From Bacteroidia bacterium (lineage in GTDB: Bacteria > Bacteroidota > Bacteroidia > JAESSM01 > NORP286), in assembly GCA_016764115.1 (NCBI GenBank), contig JAESSM010000022.1, positions 3,033 through 8,525 on the forward strand: a stretch of 5,493 nucleotides of DNA, read 5' to 3'. Below the pieces are notes generated by a model. The model had not been told where the DNA came from. It saw only the letters and a list, made by a program, of their open reading frames with translations, and ran no database searches. Below, one piece after another: positions 1 through 5,493 of this stretch. Made by a program: the position numbers and the translations under genes. How positions within the stretch are numbered: position 1 is the stretch's first letter; every line of letters begins with the position of its first letter.

Positions 1-801
1 GCTGACAAAAGATTGCCGGCAATATCATTTACCGGAGGTACACAAACTGGAGCGGAAATTGCAAAAATTGCCGCTCCGATGTTTAAGAAAATTTCATTAG
101 AGTTAGGAGGCAAAAATCCCAATATCATTTTTGCAGATTGTGAGTTTGATCATGCACTTAGTACAACTATTAAGTCATCATTTGCTAATCAGGGAGAGAT
201 TTGTCTGTGCGGTTCAAGGATATTTATTGAAGAATCAATCTATGAAAAATTCACAGATGCATTGGTTGAAAAAACAAAAAACATGAAAGTTGGAGACCCA
301 AAGGAGGATGACAGTAATTTAGGAGCGATAGTGTCCCAGCAGCATTTTGATAAGATATTGTCATATATAGATTTGGCAAAAGAAGAAGGGGGAAGTGTAT
401 TGTGCGGAGGAAATTCTGTTAAGGTTGATGGGCGTTGTGGAAATGGTTTTTTCATCGAACCAACCATCATTGAAGGGCTATCTTACGATTGCAGAACTAA
501 TCAGGAAGAAATATTTGGTCCGGTTGTTACTTTAATGCCATTTAGGGAGGAAGACGAAGTACTAAAGTATGCAAACAGCACCGCTTATGGCCTGTCTGCA
601 ACCATTTGGACACAAAATTTATCAAGAGCTCATAGAATGGCTGATCAAATTCAATCAGGAATAGTGTGGGTGAATTGTTGGTTGTTACGAGATTTGAGAA
701 CTCCATTTGGAGGTATGAAGCATTCTGGAGTTGGAAGAGAAGGCGGCTTTGATGCATTGAAGTTTTTTACTGAACAGAAAAATGTTTGTATTAAATTTTA
801 A
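1..801 (+). CDS. NAD-dependent aldehyde dehydrogenase, 2-aminomuconate (2-hydroxymuconic) semialdehyde dehydrogenase-like; 5' end outside window
   Basis: This is the C-terminal 266 codons of an aldehyde dehydrogenase of the usual ~480-490 residue class, so roughly the first 45% is missing. The frame is open from base 1; the TTG at 13 is internal. Visible active-site elements are the general-base Glu in LELGGKNPN (codon at 100-102), the nucleophilic Cys in NQGEICLCGSR (codon at 202-204), and the NAD-contacting Glu in EEIFGPVV (508-510). The C-terminal PFGGMKHSGVGREGG segment (about 700-750) is also typical. The NQGEICLC stretch and the VNCWLLRDLRTPFGG segment resemble the ALDH8A1 / 2-aminomuconate semialdehyde dehydrogenase branch rather than betaine or fatty aldehyde dehydrogenases. 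The expected reaction is NAD-dependent oxidation of 2-aminomuconate 6-semialdehyde to 2-aminomuconate in cytosolic tryptophan/kynurenine breakdown. The next gene, a 2-aminomuconate deaminase-like RidA protein three bases downstream, supports this assignment. The alternative is a 2-hydroxymuconic semialdehyde dehydrogenase of a catechol meta-cleavage route. The family call is certain and the substrate is inferred. Confidence 0.9.
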   Translation, partial: ADKRLPAISFTGGTQTGAEIAKIAAPMFKKISLELGGKNPNIIFADCEFDHALSTTIKSSFANQGEICLCGSRIFIEESIYEKFTDALVEKTKNMKVGDPKEDDSNLGAIVSQQHFDKILSYIDLAKEEGGSVLCGGNSVKVDGRCGNGFFIEPTIIEGLSYDCRTNQEEIFGPVVTLMPFREEDEVLKYANSTAYGLSATIWTQNLSRAHRMADQIQSGIVWVNCWLLRDLRTPFGGMKHSGVGREGGFDALKFFTEQKNVCIKF

Positions 802-804
802 GCT

Positions 805-1221
805 ATGGGTAGTGAAATTGTAAACTCACAAAAAGCTCCGGAACCGGTTGGTTCATATCCACATGCAAGGAAAGTTGGAAATTTGCTTTTCCTTTCGGGG
901 GTTGGGCCGAGAGAAAGAGGAACAAAAATAATTCCGGGAGTTGAATTAGATGATAATGGGAAGATAATTTCTTATGACATTGAAGCCCAATGCCACTCTG
1001 TATTTAATAATGTAAAAACAATTTTAGAAGATTCTGGGTCAGGTTGGGATAAGTTGATTGATGTAACGGTCTTTTTAACGAATATGAAAGATGACTTCAA
1101 AATCTATAATAAAATTTACACTGAATATTTTAAGGATAACCAACCTTGCAGAACTACAGTTGAGATAAATTGCCTACCAACCCCGATAGCTATTGAATTG
1201 AAGTGTATTGCAACGATATGA
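805..1221 (+). CDS. RidA/YjgF-family protein, probable 2-aminomuconate deaminase
   Basis: This 138-residue protein covers the complete RidA (YjgF/YER057c/UK114) fold, slightly longer than the ~125-130 residues of housekeeping RidA. Family marks are GNLLFLSGVGPR (residues 25-36), the helix around residues 60-78, and the C-terminal CRTTVEI..LPTPIAIELKCIA block. In that block Arg116 and Glu131 match the carboxylate-binding Arg and the catalytic-region Glu of RidA enzymes. It diverges from housekeeping RidA in the N-terminal APEPVGSYPHARKVG and in PGVELDDNGKIISYDIEAQ. These parts resemble the 2-aminomuconate deaminases of 2-nitrobenzoate/2-aminophenol and kynurenine pathways. Such an enzyme removes ammonia from 2-aminomuconate, giving 4-oxalocrotonate. 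It starts at ATG 805, three bases after the dehydrogenase stop, so the two are almost certainly co-transcribed and act in consecutive steps. RidA proteins form trimers with active sites between subunits (family knowledge). A general imine deaminase role cannot be excluded, but the neighbour argues for the catabolic one. Confidence 0.85.
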   Translation: MGSEIVNSQKAPEPVGSYPHARKVGNLLFLSGVGPRERGTKIIPGVELDDNGKIISYDIEAQCHSVFNNVKTILEDSGSGWDKLIDVTVFLTNMKDDFKIYNKIYTEYFKDNQPCRTTVEINCLPTPIAIELKCIATI

Positions 1222-1261
1222 ACCAAATAATTTGATCCTTTTCTTGCTCAATTCTTTTAAT

Positions 1262-1269
1262 TAATTTTG
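1262..1269 (+). promoter_or_regulatory. Candidate Bacteroidota -7 promoter box upstream of mutL
   Basis: The 82-base gap 1222-1303 is the only sizeable non-coding stretch in the window. It contains TAATTTTG, an exact match to the TAnnTTTG -7 element used by the Bacteroidota primary sigma factor. Transcription would start near 1276, leaving about 28 untranslated bases before the mutL GTG. The -33 partner is imperfect. TTTG at 1231-1234 is 27 bases away, which is too far, and CTTG at 1243-1246 is 15 bases away, which is slightly too close. An 8-base match with four free or weak positions occurs easily in AT-rich DNA, so this is a candidate only. Confidence 0.35.
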
Positions 1270-1303
1270 TCGCTTTACTGAACTGCCTTTGAACGAAATT
1301 TTA

Positions 1304-3166
1304 GTGTCAGACATAATTCAAATTTTACCCGATTCTATTGCCAATCAAATTGCTGCTGGAGAGGTTATTCAACGACCTGCATCTGCAGTAAAAGAATTGC
1401 TGGAAAATGCCGTTGATTCAGGTGCTACTATTGTCAACCTCTCTGTTAAGGATGCTGGCAAGACATTGATCAAGATCATTGACAATGGATGTGGTATGTC
1501 TGAAACCGATTTAAGGATGAGTTTTGAAAGGCATGCAACTTCCAAGATCAGAAAAATTGAAGATCTGTTCGAGATCAGGACAATGGGATTTAGAGGAGAA
1601 GCATTGGCTTCAATTGCATCCATTGCTCAAGTCGAAACTAAAACCAAACGCGTTGAAGATGAACTTGGTACCCTGCTTAGTATTGATGGATCTGAGGTAA
1701 TGAGCCAAGAACCATGTAATGTTAGTGACGGGACCTCTATTGCAATTAAAAACCTATTTTACAATGTTCCGGCAAGGAGAAATTTCTTAAAATCCAATGC
1801 TTCAGAAATGAAGCATATTATTGAAGAATTTAACAGGATTGCACTGGCTAATCCTGAAATTACATTTATGCTCAATCACAATGAAAGTGAAGTTTACCAT
1901 TTAAAAAAGTCTTCATTAAGACAAAGAATTGTTGATCTTTTTGGTAAGAAAAACTTTAATGAAAGGTTGGTGCCATTGGAGGAAGATACGGATATTGTAA
2001 AGTTGACGGGATTCATAGGCAAGCCGGAATTTGCTAAAAAGACAAGAGGTGAACAATACTTCTTTGTTAATAAGCGATTTATTAAAAGTCCTTATTTGAA
2101 CCATGCAGTATTAAGTGCATTTGAAGAATTGCTACCCAGAGATCATTTTCCACTTTATGTTCTATTTCTCGATATTGACCCTAAACATATTGATATCAAT
2201 GTTCATCCAACGAAAACTGAAATAAAATTTAGTGATGAAAAGACAATTTATGCAATGATCAGATCATGCGTAAAGCACTCATTGGGAAAATATAATTTAA
2301 CACCTTCCCTGGATTTTGAGCAAGAAAGAAGTTATCAGGAATTGCTAAGTCAAAAAACGAATCAAAGTGATATAAAGTCTCCAGCGGTCAATTTTAATCC
2401 TGATTACAATCCGTTTAAAACTGGTAAATCAAAAGGCAAAGATGATTGGCTAGAACTTTATAATATTCCCGATCCTCCTTCTCATAAAGAACCTTCAGCT
2501 CCACAAATTGATCTTAGTTTTAAAAACTTAAGTTCACAGCAAATAGAAAGTGATAACATAGAATCTAAAAAATTAGTTGATGATGTAGATGGATTAGAGA
2601 CGTACCAGCTACATAAGAAGTACATTCTATGTCATATCAAATCAGGGTTAATGATCATTGATCAACATGCTGCTCATGAAAGGGTATTATACGAGCGGTT
2701 TTTAAATTATTTAAAAAATAATTCAGGAGCATCGCAACAGGCACTTTTTCCCCAAACAATCGAGCTAAATGCTGATGATCACTTGTTATTAAAAGAGGCG
2801 TTATCAGAAGTAAAAGCTTTAGGATTTGATCTGGAAGATTTCGGAAAAAATACTTTTATCATTAATGGGATGCCACCGGAATTGAATGATGGAAATGCTA
2901 TCGAAATAATTGAAGGTCTAATAGAACAATATAAGCAAAACCTTTCTATTCTTAAACTTGACAAACAGGAATGTATTGCCAGGGCAACTGCCCAAAATGC
3001 TGCTATAAAACATGGTAAGGATTTATCCCAAGAAGAAATGGATACATTGATACATGACCTTTTCGCTTGTCAACAGCCTAATATTGCTCCTGGAGGATCA
3101 TCAACTGTAATAAAGCTTACATTAGATGAACTTATGCACAAATTTGAAAACAAAATTCAACATTAA
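1304..3166 (+). CDS. mutL: DNA mismatch repair protein MutL (DQHA-type endonuclease form)
   Basis: MutL couples mismatch recognition by MutS to strand incision and excision. I place the start at GTG 1304 (620 aa), because MSDIIQILPDSIANQIAAGE matches the usual MutL N-terminus; the TTG at 1289 would add five extra residues. The GHKL ATPase domain (about 1-215) shows Glu31 and Asn35 in KELLENAVDSGA, Asp60 in DNGCGM, RHATSKI, MGFRGEALASI, and GTSIAIKNLFYNVPARR. The transducer domain (about 216-335) carries GEQYFFVNKRFIKS and IDINVHPTKTEIKF. A polar linker of variable sequence (about 336-430) follows. The C-terminal dimerisation/endonuclease domain has DQHAAHERVLYE at residues 453-464, an exact DQHA(x)2E(x)4E motif, so it should nick DNA like MutL of species lacking MutH. 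QQALFP at 478-483 fits the MutL sliding-clamp-binding motif position. The Cys-bearing ACR/SCK-type motif is replaced by AQNAAIK (from Ala563), and the CPHGRP-type motif reads CQQPNIAPGG from Cys589. It heads a four-gene run. Confidence 0.98.
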   Translation: MSDIIQILPDSIANQIAAGEVIQRPASAVKELLENAVDSGATIVNLSVKDAGKTLIKIIDNGCGMSETDLRMSFERHATSKIRKIEDLFEIRTMGFRGEALASIASIAQVETKTKRVEDELGTLLSIDGSEVMSQEPCNVSDGTSIAIKNLFYNVPARRNFLKSNASEMKHIIEEFNRIALANPEITFMLNHNESEVYHLKKSSLRQRIVDLFGKKNFNERLVPLEEDTDIVKLTGFIGKPEFAKKTRGEQYFFVNKRFIKSPYLNHAVLSAFEELLPRDHFPLYVLFLDIDPKHIDINVHPTKTEIKFSDEKTIYAMIRSCVKHSLGKYNLTPSLDFEQERSYQELLSQKTNQSDIKSPAVNFNPDYNPFKTGKSKGKDDWLELYNIPDPPSHKEPSAPQIDLSFKNLSSQQIESDNIESKKLVDDVDGLETYQLHKKYILCHIKSGLMIIDQHAAHERVLYERFLNYLKNNSGASQQALFPQTIELNADDHLLLKEALSEVKALGFDLEDFGKNTFIINGMPPELNDGNAIEIIEGLIEQYKQNLSILKLDKQECIARATAQNAAIKHGKDLSQEEMDTLIHDLFACQQPNIAPGGSSTVIKLTLDELMHKFENKIQH

Positions 3167-3175
3167 CCTTATATA

Positions 3176-3997
3176 ATGCAGCAAGGATTTGGAAGTTTTA
3201 GGGTATTACCGAATGTAGTAAAGAATTTACTCATCATTAATGGATTATTCTTTCTTGCTTCATGGGTAAGTGGTGATTCTTTTGGATTTGATTTAACAAA
3301 AAACTTGGGCCTATATTATGTAGGTTCGGATTATTTTAAGCCATTTCAATTTGTTTCCCACCTGTTTATGCATGGAAGTTTCTGGCATTTATTTTCCAAC
3401 ATGTTTGCTTTGTGGATGTTCGGAAGCGCACTTGAAAATGTTTGGGGACCAAAGCGATTCCTTGCTTTCTACCTGGTAACAGGGTTAGGTGCTGCTGCAT
3501 TACATTCTTTAATTACAGCATACGAAGTTTTAGATTTTCAGGCAGCAGTTCAATTATACACTTCCAGCCCATCTGCAGATAGCTTTATGATGTTTATAAA
3601 AGAGTATGTTCCGAGCTATATGAAACCGGGATACATTGATTTTGTAAACAACTGGATGGCTGCACCTGTTAGTTCCGGTTATGTAACTGAATCAATCAAA
3701 GCTGCGGAGAATTTATTAGAGATGAACAAGAACATTCCTACAGTAGGTGCTTCAGGTGCGGTATTTGGGGTTCTACTCGGATTTGGTATGTTGTTTCCCA
3801 ATCAAGTTATTTACTTAAACTTTTTATTTCCAGTAAAAGCCAAATATTTTGTAATGTTTTACGGACTTTTTGAGTTATATTCAGGAATACAAAGTTTTGA
3901 GGGCGACAACATAGCTCACTTTGCTCACTTGGGTGGAATGATATTTGGATACTTTTTAATTAAATACTGGAGAAATCAACGCGATACATTTTTTTGA
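3176..3997 (+). CDS. Rhomboid-family intramembrane serine protease, first of two (long TM3-TM4 insert)
   Basis: This 273-residue integral membrane protease starts at ATG 3176, nine bases after the mutL stop. Six hydrophobic segments can be seen. TM1 is around residues 14-34. TM2 (about 68-90) holds HLFMHGSFWHLFSN, with His71 and Asn75 at the oxyanion positions. TM3 is about 94-115. TM4 begins at GASGAVFG, with nucleophile Ser193. TM5 follows, and TM6 holds AHFAHLGGMIFG, with catalytic His251. The Ser/His dyad is therefore complete and the enzyme should be active. Between TM3 and TM4, where GlpG has a short loop, there is an insert of about 70 residues (roughly 117-187). It is amphipathic, with several Tyr and Pro and no obvious motif. 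From memory such inserts recur in Bacteroidota rhomboids. Rhomboids cut transmembrane segments of other proteins within the bilayer; nothing here reveals the substrate. It has no cytosolic extension beyond a short basic C-terminus. The next gene is a second rhomboid in the same frame. Confidence 0.95.
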   Translation: MQQGFGSFRVLPNVVKNLLIINGLFFLASWVSGDSFGFDLTKNLGLYYVGSDYFKPFQFVSHLFMHGSFWHLFSNMFALWMFGSALENVWGPKRFLAFYLVTGLGAAALHSLITAYEVLDFQAAVQLYTSSPSADSFMMFIKEYVPSYMKPGYIDFVNNWMAAPVSSGYVTESIKAAENLLEMNKNIPTVGASGAVFGVLLGFGMLFPNQVIYLNFLFPVKAKYFVMFYGLFELYSGIQSFEGDNIAHFAHLGGMIFGYFLIKYWRNQRDTFF

Positions 3998-4000
3998 TTA

Positions 4001-4900
4001 ATGAACTCTTTTCTTGGTGATATTAAAAACTCCTTCAATAAAAAGGATAATGCTTTAATCCAATTGATCATTATCAATGTGGCTGTATTTATAGGTGTAA
4101 ATCTGTTATATACCATCACATTTTTAGCCAACACCGGCCCGGAACTGTATGATTCAATATTGAAATGGTTGGCGGTTCCTTCAAGTTTGTCTAAACTGAT
4201 TACACGACCTTGGACAGTTATCACATATATGTTTTTGCATGAAGGGTTTTTCCATATATTATTCAATATGCTATGGCTCTTTTGGCTAGGAAAAATTTTG
4301 GTTGAATATCTAGGGAATAAAAAATTGATTAGTACCTATGTTTTAGGTGGAATTTCCGGAGGGCTTGTTTACATAATTGCTTTTAACGTATTTCCTGCTT
4401 TTCAGGGAATGACTGAATACTCTTATGCCTTGGGAGCTTCAGCAGGAGTGCTAGCGGTTGTAATAGCAACTGCTACTTTGATCCCTGATTATTCTATTCA
4501 CTTATTATTTTTGGGGCCTGTTAAATTGAAATATATTGCCATGTTCAGTATTGTTATTGATGTTATAAGCATTGGAAAAGGAAATTCCGGAGGACATATT
4601 GCTCATTTAGGTGGAGCTATATTCGGGTTTATATACATCAAACAGTTACAAAAAGGAAATGATTTAGCTTCAAGATTTAATAAAATAATGGATAGTATGT
4701 CTTCAATGTTTTCAAGTAAATCTAATTTAAAAGTATCGCACAAATCTGCTTCTAAAACTGCTTCAACGATGGCATCAAGTAGCAGTACACCTGATCAGGA
4801 AGTGATAGATACAATTCTGGACAAGATTGCTAAATCAGGGTATGACAGTCTATCTAAGGAAGAAAAGGATATTCTTTTCCGGGCTAGCAATCGCGACTAA
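4001..4900 (+). CDS. Rhomboid-family intramembrane serine protease, second of two, with Ser-rich linker and conserved C-terminal tail
   Basis: This 299-residue rhomboid starts at ATG 4001, three bases after the previous gene's stop and in the same frame. TM1 lies around residues 20-45. HEGFFHILFN (80-89) supplies His85 and Asn89. LGASAGVLAVV carries nucleophile Ser147, and HIAHLGGAIFG carries catalytic His202, so the dyad is complete. The TM3-TM4 loop is short, unlike in its neighbour. After TM6 there is a cytosolic extension of about 85 residues. It consists of a Ser/Thr/Lys-rich low-complexity stretch (about 224-263) followed by a compact charged segment, residues 265-296, reading DQEVIDTILDKIAKSG then YDSLSKEEKDILFRAS. 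I recognise this segment as the conserved tail seen on many Bacteroidota rhomboids (probably Pfam DUF6576, from memory). Its role is unknown; a helical interaction or regulatory element is plausible. The two rhomboids share only family motifs by eye, so this is not a recent duplication. Substrate unknown. Confidence 0.95.
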   Translation: MNSFLGDIKNSFNKKDNALIQLIIINVAVFIGVNLLYTITFLANTGPELYDSILKWLAVPSSLSKLITRPWTVITYMFLHEGFFHILFNMLWLFWLGKILVEYLGNKKLISTYVLGGISGGLVYIIAFNVFPAFQGMTEYSYALGASAGVLAVVIATATLIPDYSIHLLFLGPVKLKYIAMFSIVIDVISIGKGNSGGHIAHLGGAIFGFIYIKQLQKGNDLASRFNKIMDSMSSMFSSKSNLKVSHKSASKTASTMASSSSTPDQEVIDTILDKIAKSGYDSLSKEEKDILFRASNRD

Positions 4901-4932
4901 TGATCCTACATTAAAAAGCCTCAGTATTAGCT

Positions 4933-5493
4933 TTGAAACTGCTCAAAAACTATCTTAATAAATTCATTTATCTTCTTAATGTAATAGCTGCAGCGTTGCT
5001 TGCAGTTTCGTACTTAGCGTCTTATATAAGTCCCGAGCAGTTCTGGCCAATGGCATTTTTCGGATTGCTGTATCCGATTTTGTTAGTTATAAATATCTTC
5101 TTTGTGCTTTTTTGGTTAGTATCATTTAATAAAAGGATTTTACTTTCATTGTTGGTTATTCTCCTAGGATGGAATCACCTGAACAATCTAATTGTTTTAA
5201 GTTCTGATAGTGTAGCTACTGACAAAGAAACTTTTTCAATAATGAGCTATAATGTTAAAACATTTAACGCATTTCCCTGGGCTGGTTGGGGAGAAGAGTC
5301 AAGACCCAAAATGATCAGGTTAATTGACAGCATAGACACTGATATTGTCTGCCTGCAGGAATTTCACACTTTAGGAAATATTATTGGTGGAAAAATATGG
5401 TTCAATAATATCAATTCAATATTGGAATCAGGATACGAATACCATCATTATGGTGAAACTTCATCATATAGAGAAGTAAGTCACTTTGGGTTG
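4933..5493 (+). CDS. Membrane-anchored endonuclease/exonuclease/phosphatase-family protein, 3' end outside window
   Basis: An open frame of 187 codons runs off the right edge. The only in-frame stop upstream is TAA at 4912-4914. The best start is TTG 4933, giving LKLLKNYLNKFIYLLNVIAA; the first in-frame ATG (5050) would remove the first membrane segment. The N-terminal part has three hydrophobic segments (about residues 12-32, 40-63, 69-88) with short polar links. The start of an EEP (DNase I-like / exonuclease III-like) domain follows: FSIMSYNVKTFN with metal-site Asn107, and DTDIVCLQEFH with Glu143, the catalytic metal ligand. The remaining His/Asp motifs would lie beyond the window. The membrane topology should place the EEP domain at the membrane surface, probably outside the cytoplasm. 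EEP proteins include nucleases, sphingomyelinases and inositol phosphatases, so the substrate cannot be named. It lies 32 bases after the second rhomboid gene and is probably in the same operon; from memory this neighbourhood recurs in Bacteroidota. Confidence 0.88.
   Translation, partial: MKLLKNYLNKFIYLLNVIAAALLAVSYLASYISPEQFWPMAFFGLLYPILLVINIFFVLFWLVSFNKRILLSLLVILLGWNHLNNLIVLSSDSVATDKETFSIMSYNVKTFNAFPWAGWGEESRPKMIRLIDSIDTDIVCLQEFHTLGNIIGGKIWFNNINSILESGYEYHHYGETSSYREVSHFGL

Noticed and set aside
240..470. Minus-strand open frames inside the dehydrogenase (also 542-757) and mutL (1369-1623, 1916-2104, 2779-2964)
   Set aside because: All are antisense to well-recognised genes, short, and without motifs; they are by-products of codon usage.
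1224..1234. CAAA-TAA-TTTG inverted repeat just after the RidA stop, as a terminator
   Set aside because: A four-pair AT-rich stem with a three-base loop is too weak, and no clean T run follows directly.
1289..1303. TTG at 1289 as the mutL start, adding five residues
   Set aside because: The GTG at 1304 gives the usual MSDIIQ-type MutL N-terminus; the extra residues have no family counterpart.
3976..4266. A 96-codon minus-strand open frame spanning the rhomboid-rhomboid junction
   Set aside because: It lies opposite strongly supported coding sequence of both rhomboids and its translation shows no recognisable family pattern.
4915..4934. AAAGC / GCTTT inverted repeat before the EEP gene as a terminator or regulatory hairpin
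   Set aside because: A five-pair stem with a 10-base loop is expected by chance in AT-rich DNA, and it overlaps the proposed TTG start.
1..5493. Search for mobile elements, CRISPR repeats, tRNA/rRNA genes, or a defence or toxin system
   Set aside because: Nearly all bases belong to recognisable metabolic, repair or membrane-protease genes; no terminal repeats, spaced repeats, cloverleaf folds or unusual base composition were seen.

Overview
The window looks like an ordinary chromosomal segment from a Bacteroidota bacterium, probably a Cytophagales-type or related marine lineage. This is inferred from the AT-rich sequence, the absence of purine-rich Shine-Dalgarno sequences before every visible start, a TAnnTTTG-type promoter box, a MutL with a Bacteroidota-like N-terminus and C-terminus, and the mutL / rhomboid / rhomboid / membrane-anchored EEP-protein gene order. 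All genes are on the + strand and nearly every base is coding.

Bases 1-1221 hold the end of a catabolic operon. It contains the C-terminal 266 codons of an ALDH8/2-aminomuconate-semialdehyde-dehydrogenase-like aldehyde dehydrogenase. Three bases later comes a small RidA-fold protein resembling 2-aminomuconate deaminase. Together they would carry out consecutive steps of the kynurenine / 3-hydroxyanthranilate ring-cleavage route of tryptophan breakdown (2-aminomuconate semialdehyde to 2-aminomuconate, then loss of ammonia). The enzymes for the earlier steps would be expected upstream, outside the window.

Bases 1222-1303 are the only real intergenic gap. It has a candidate Bacteroidota -7 box (1262-1269) and no convincing terminator. 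Bases 1304-5493 form a tight second operon: mutL (GTG start), two different rhomboid intramembrane serine proteases, and the first 187 codons of a membrane-anchored endonuclease/exonuclease/phosphatase-fold protein (TTG start). The gaps between these genes are 9, 3 and 32 bases. MutL has a complete GHKL ATPase and the DQHA-type endonuclease motif, but lacks the usual Cys/His residues of the later metal-binding motifs. Both rhomboids have complete Ser/His dyads. They differ in architecture: the first has a long insert between TM3 and TM4, and the second has a Ser-rich linker and a conserved C-terminal helical tail.

I found no mobile element, CRISPR array, RNA gene, toxin/antitoxin pair or clear new defence system. 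The points most worth a second look are the MutL metal-site variation and clamp-binding motif, the in-frame junction of the two rhomboids, and the rhomboid accessory segments.
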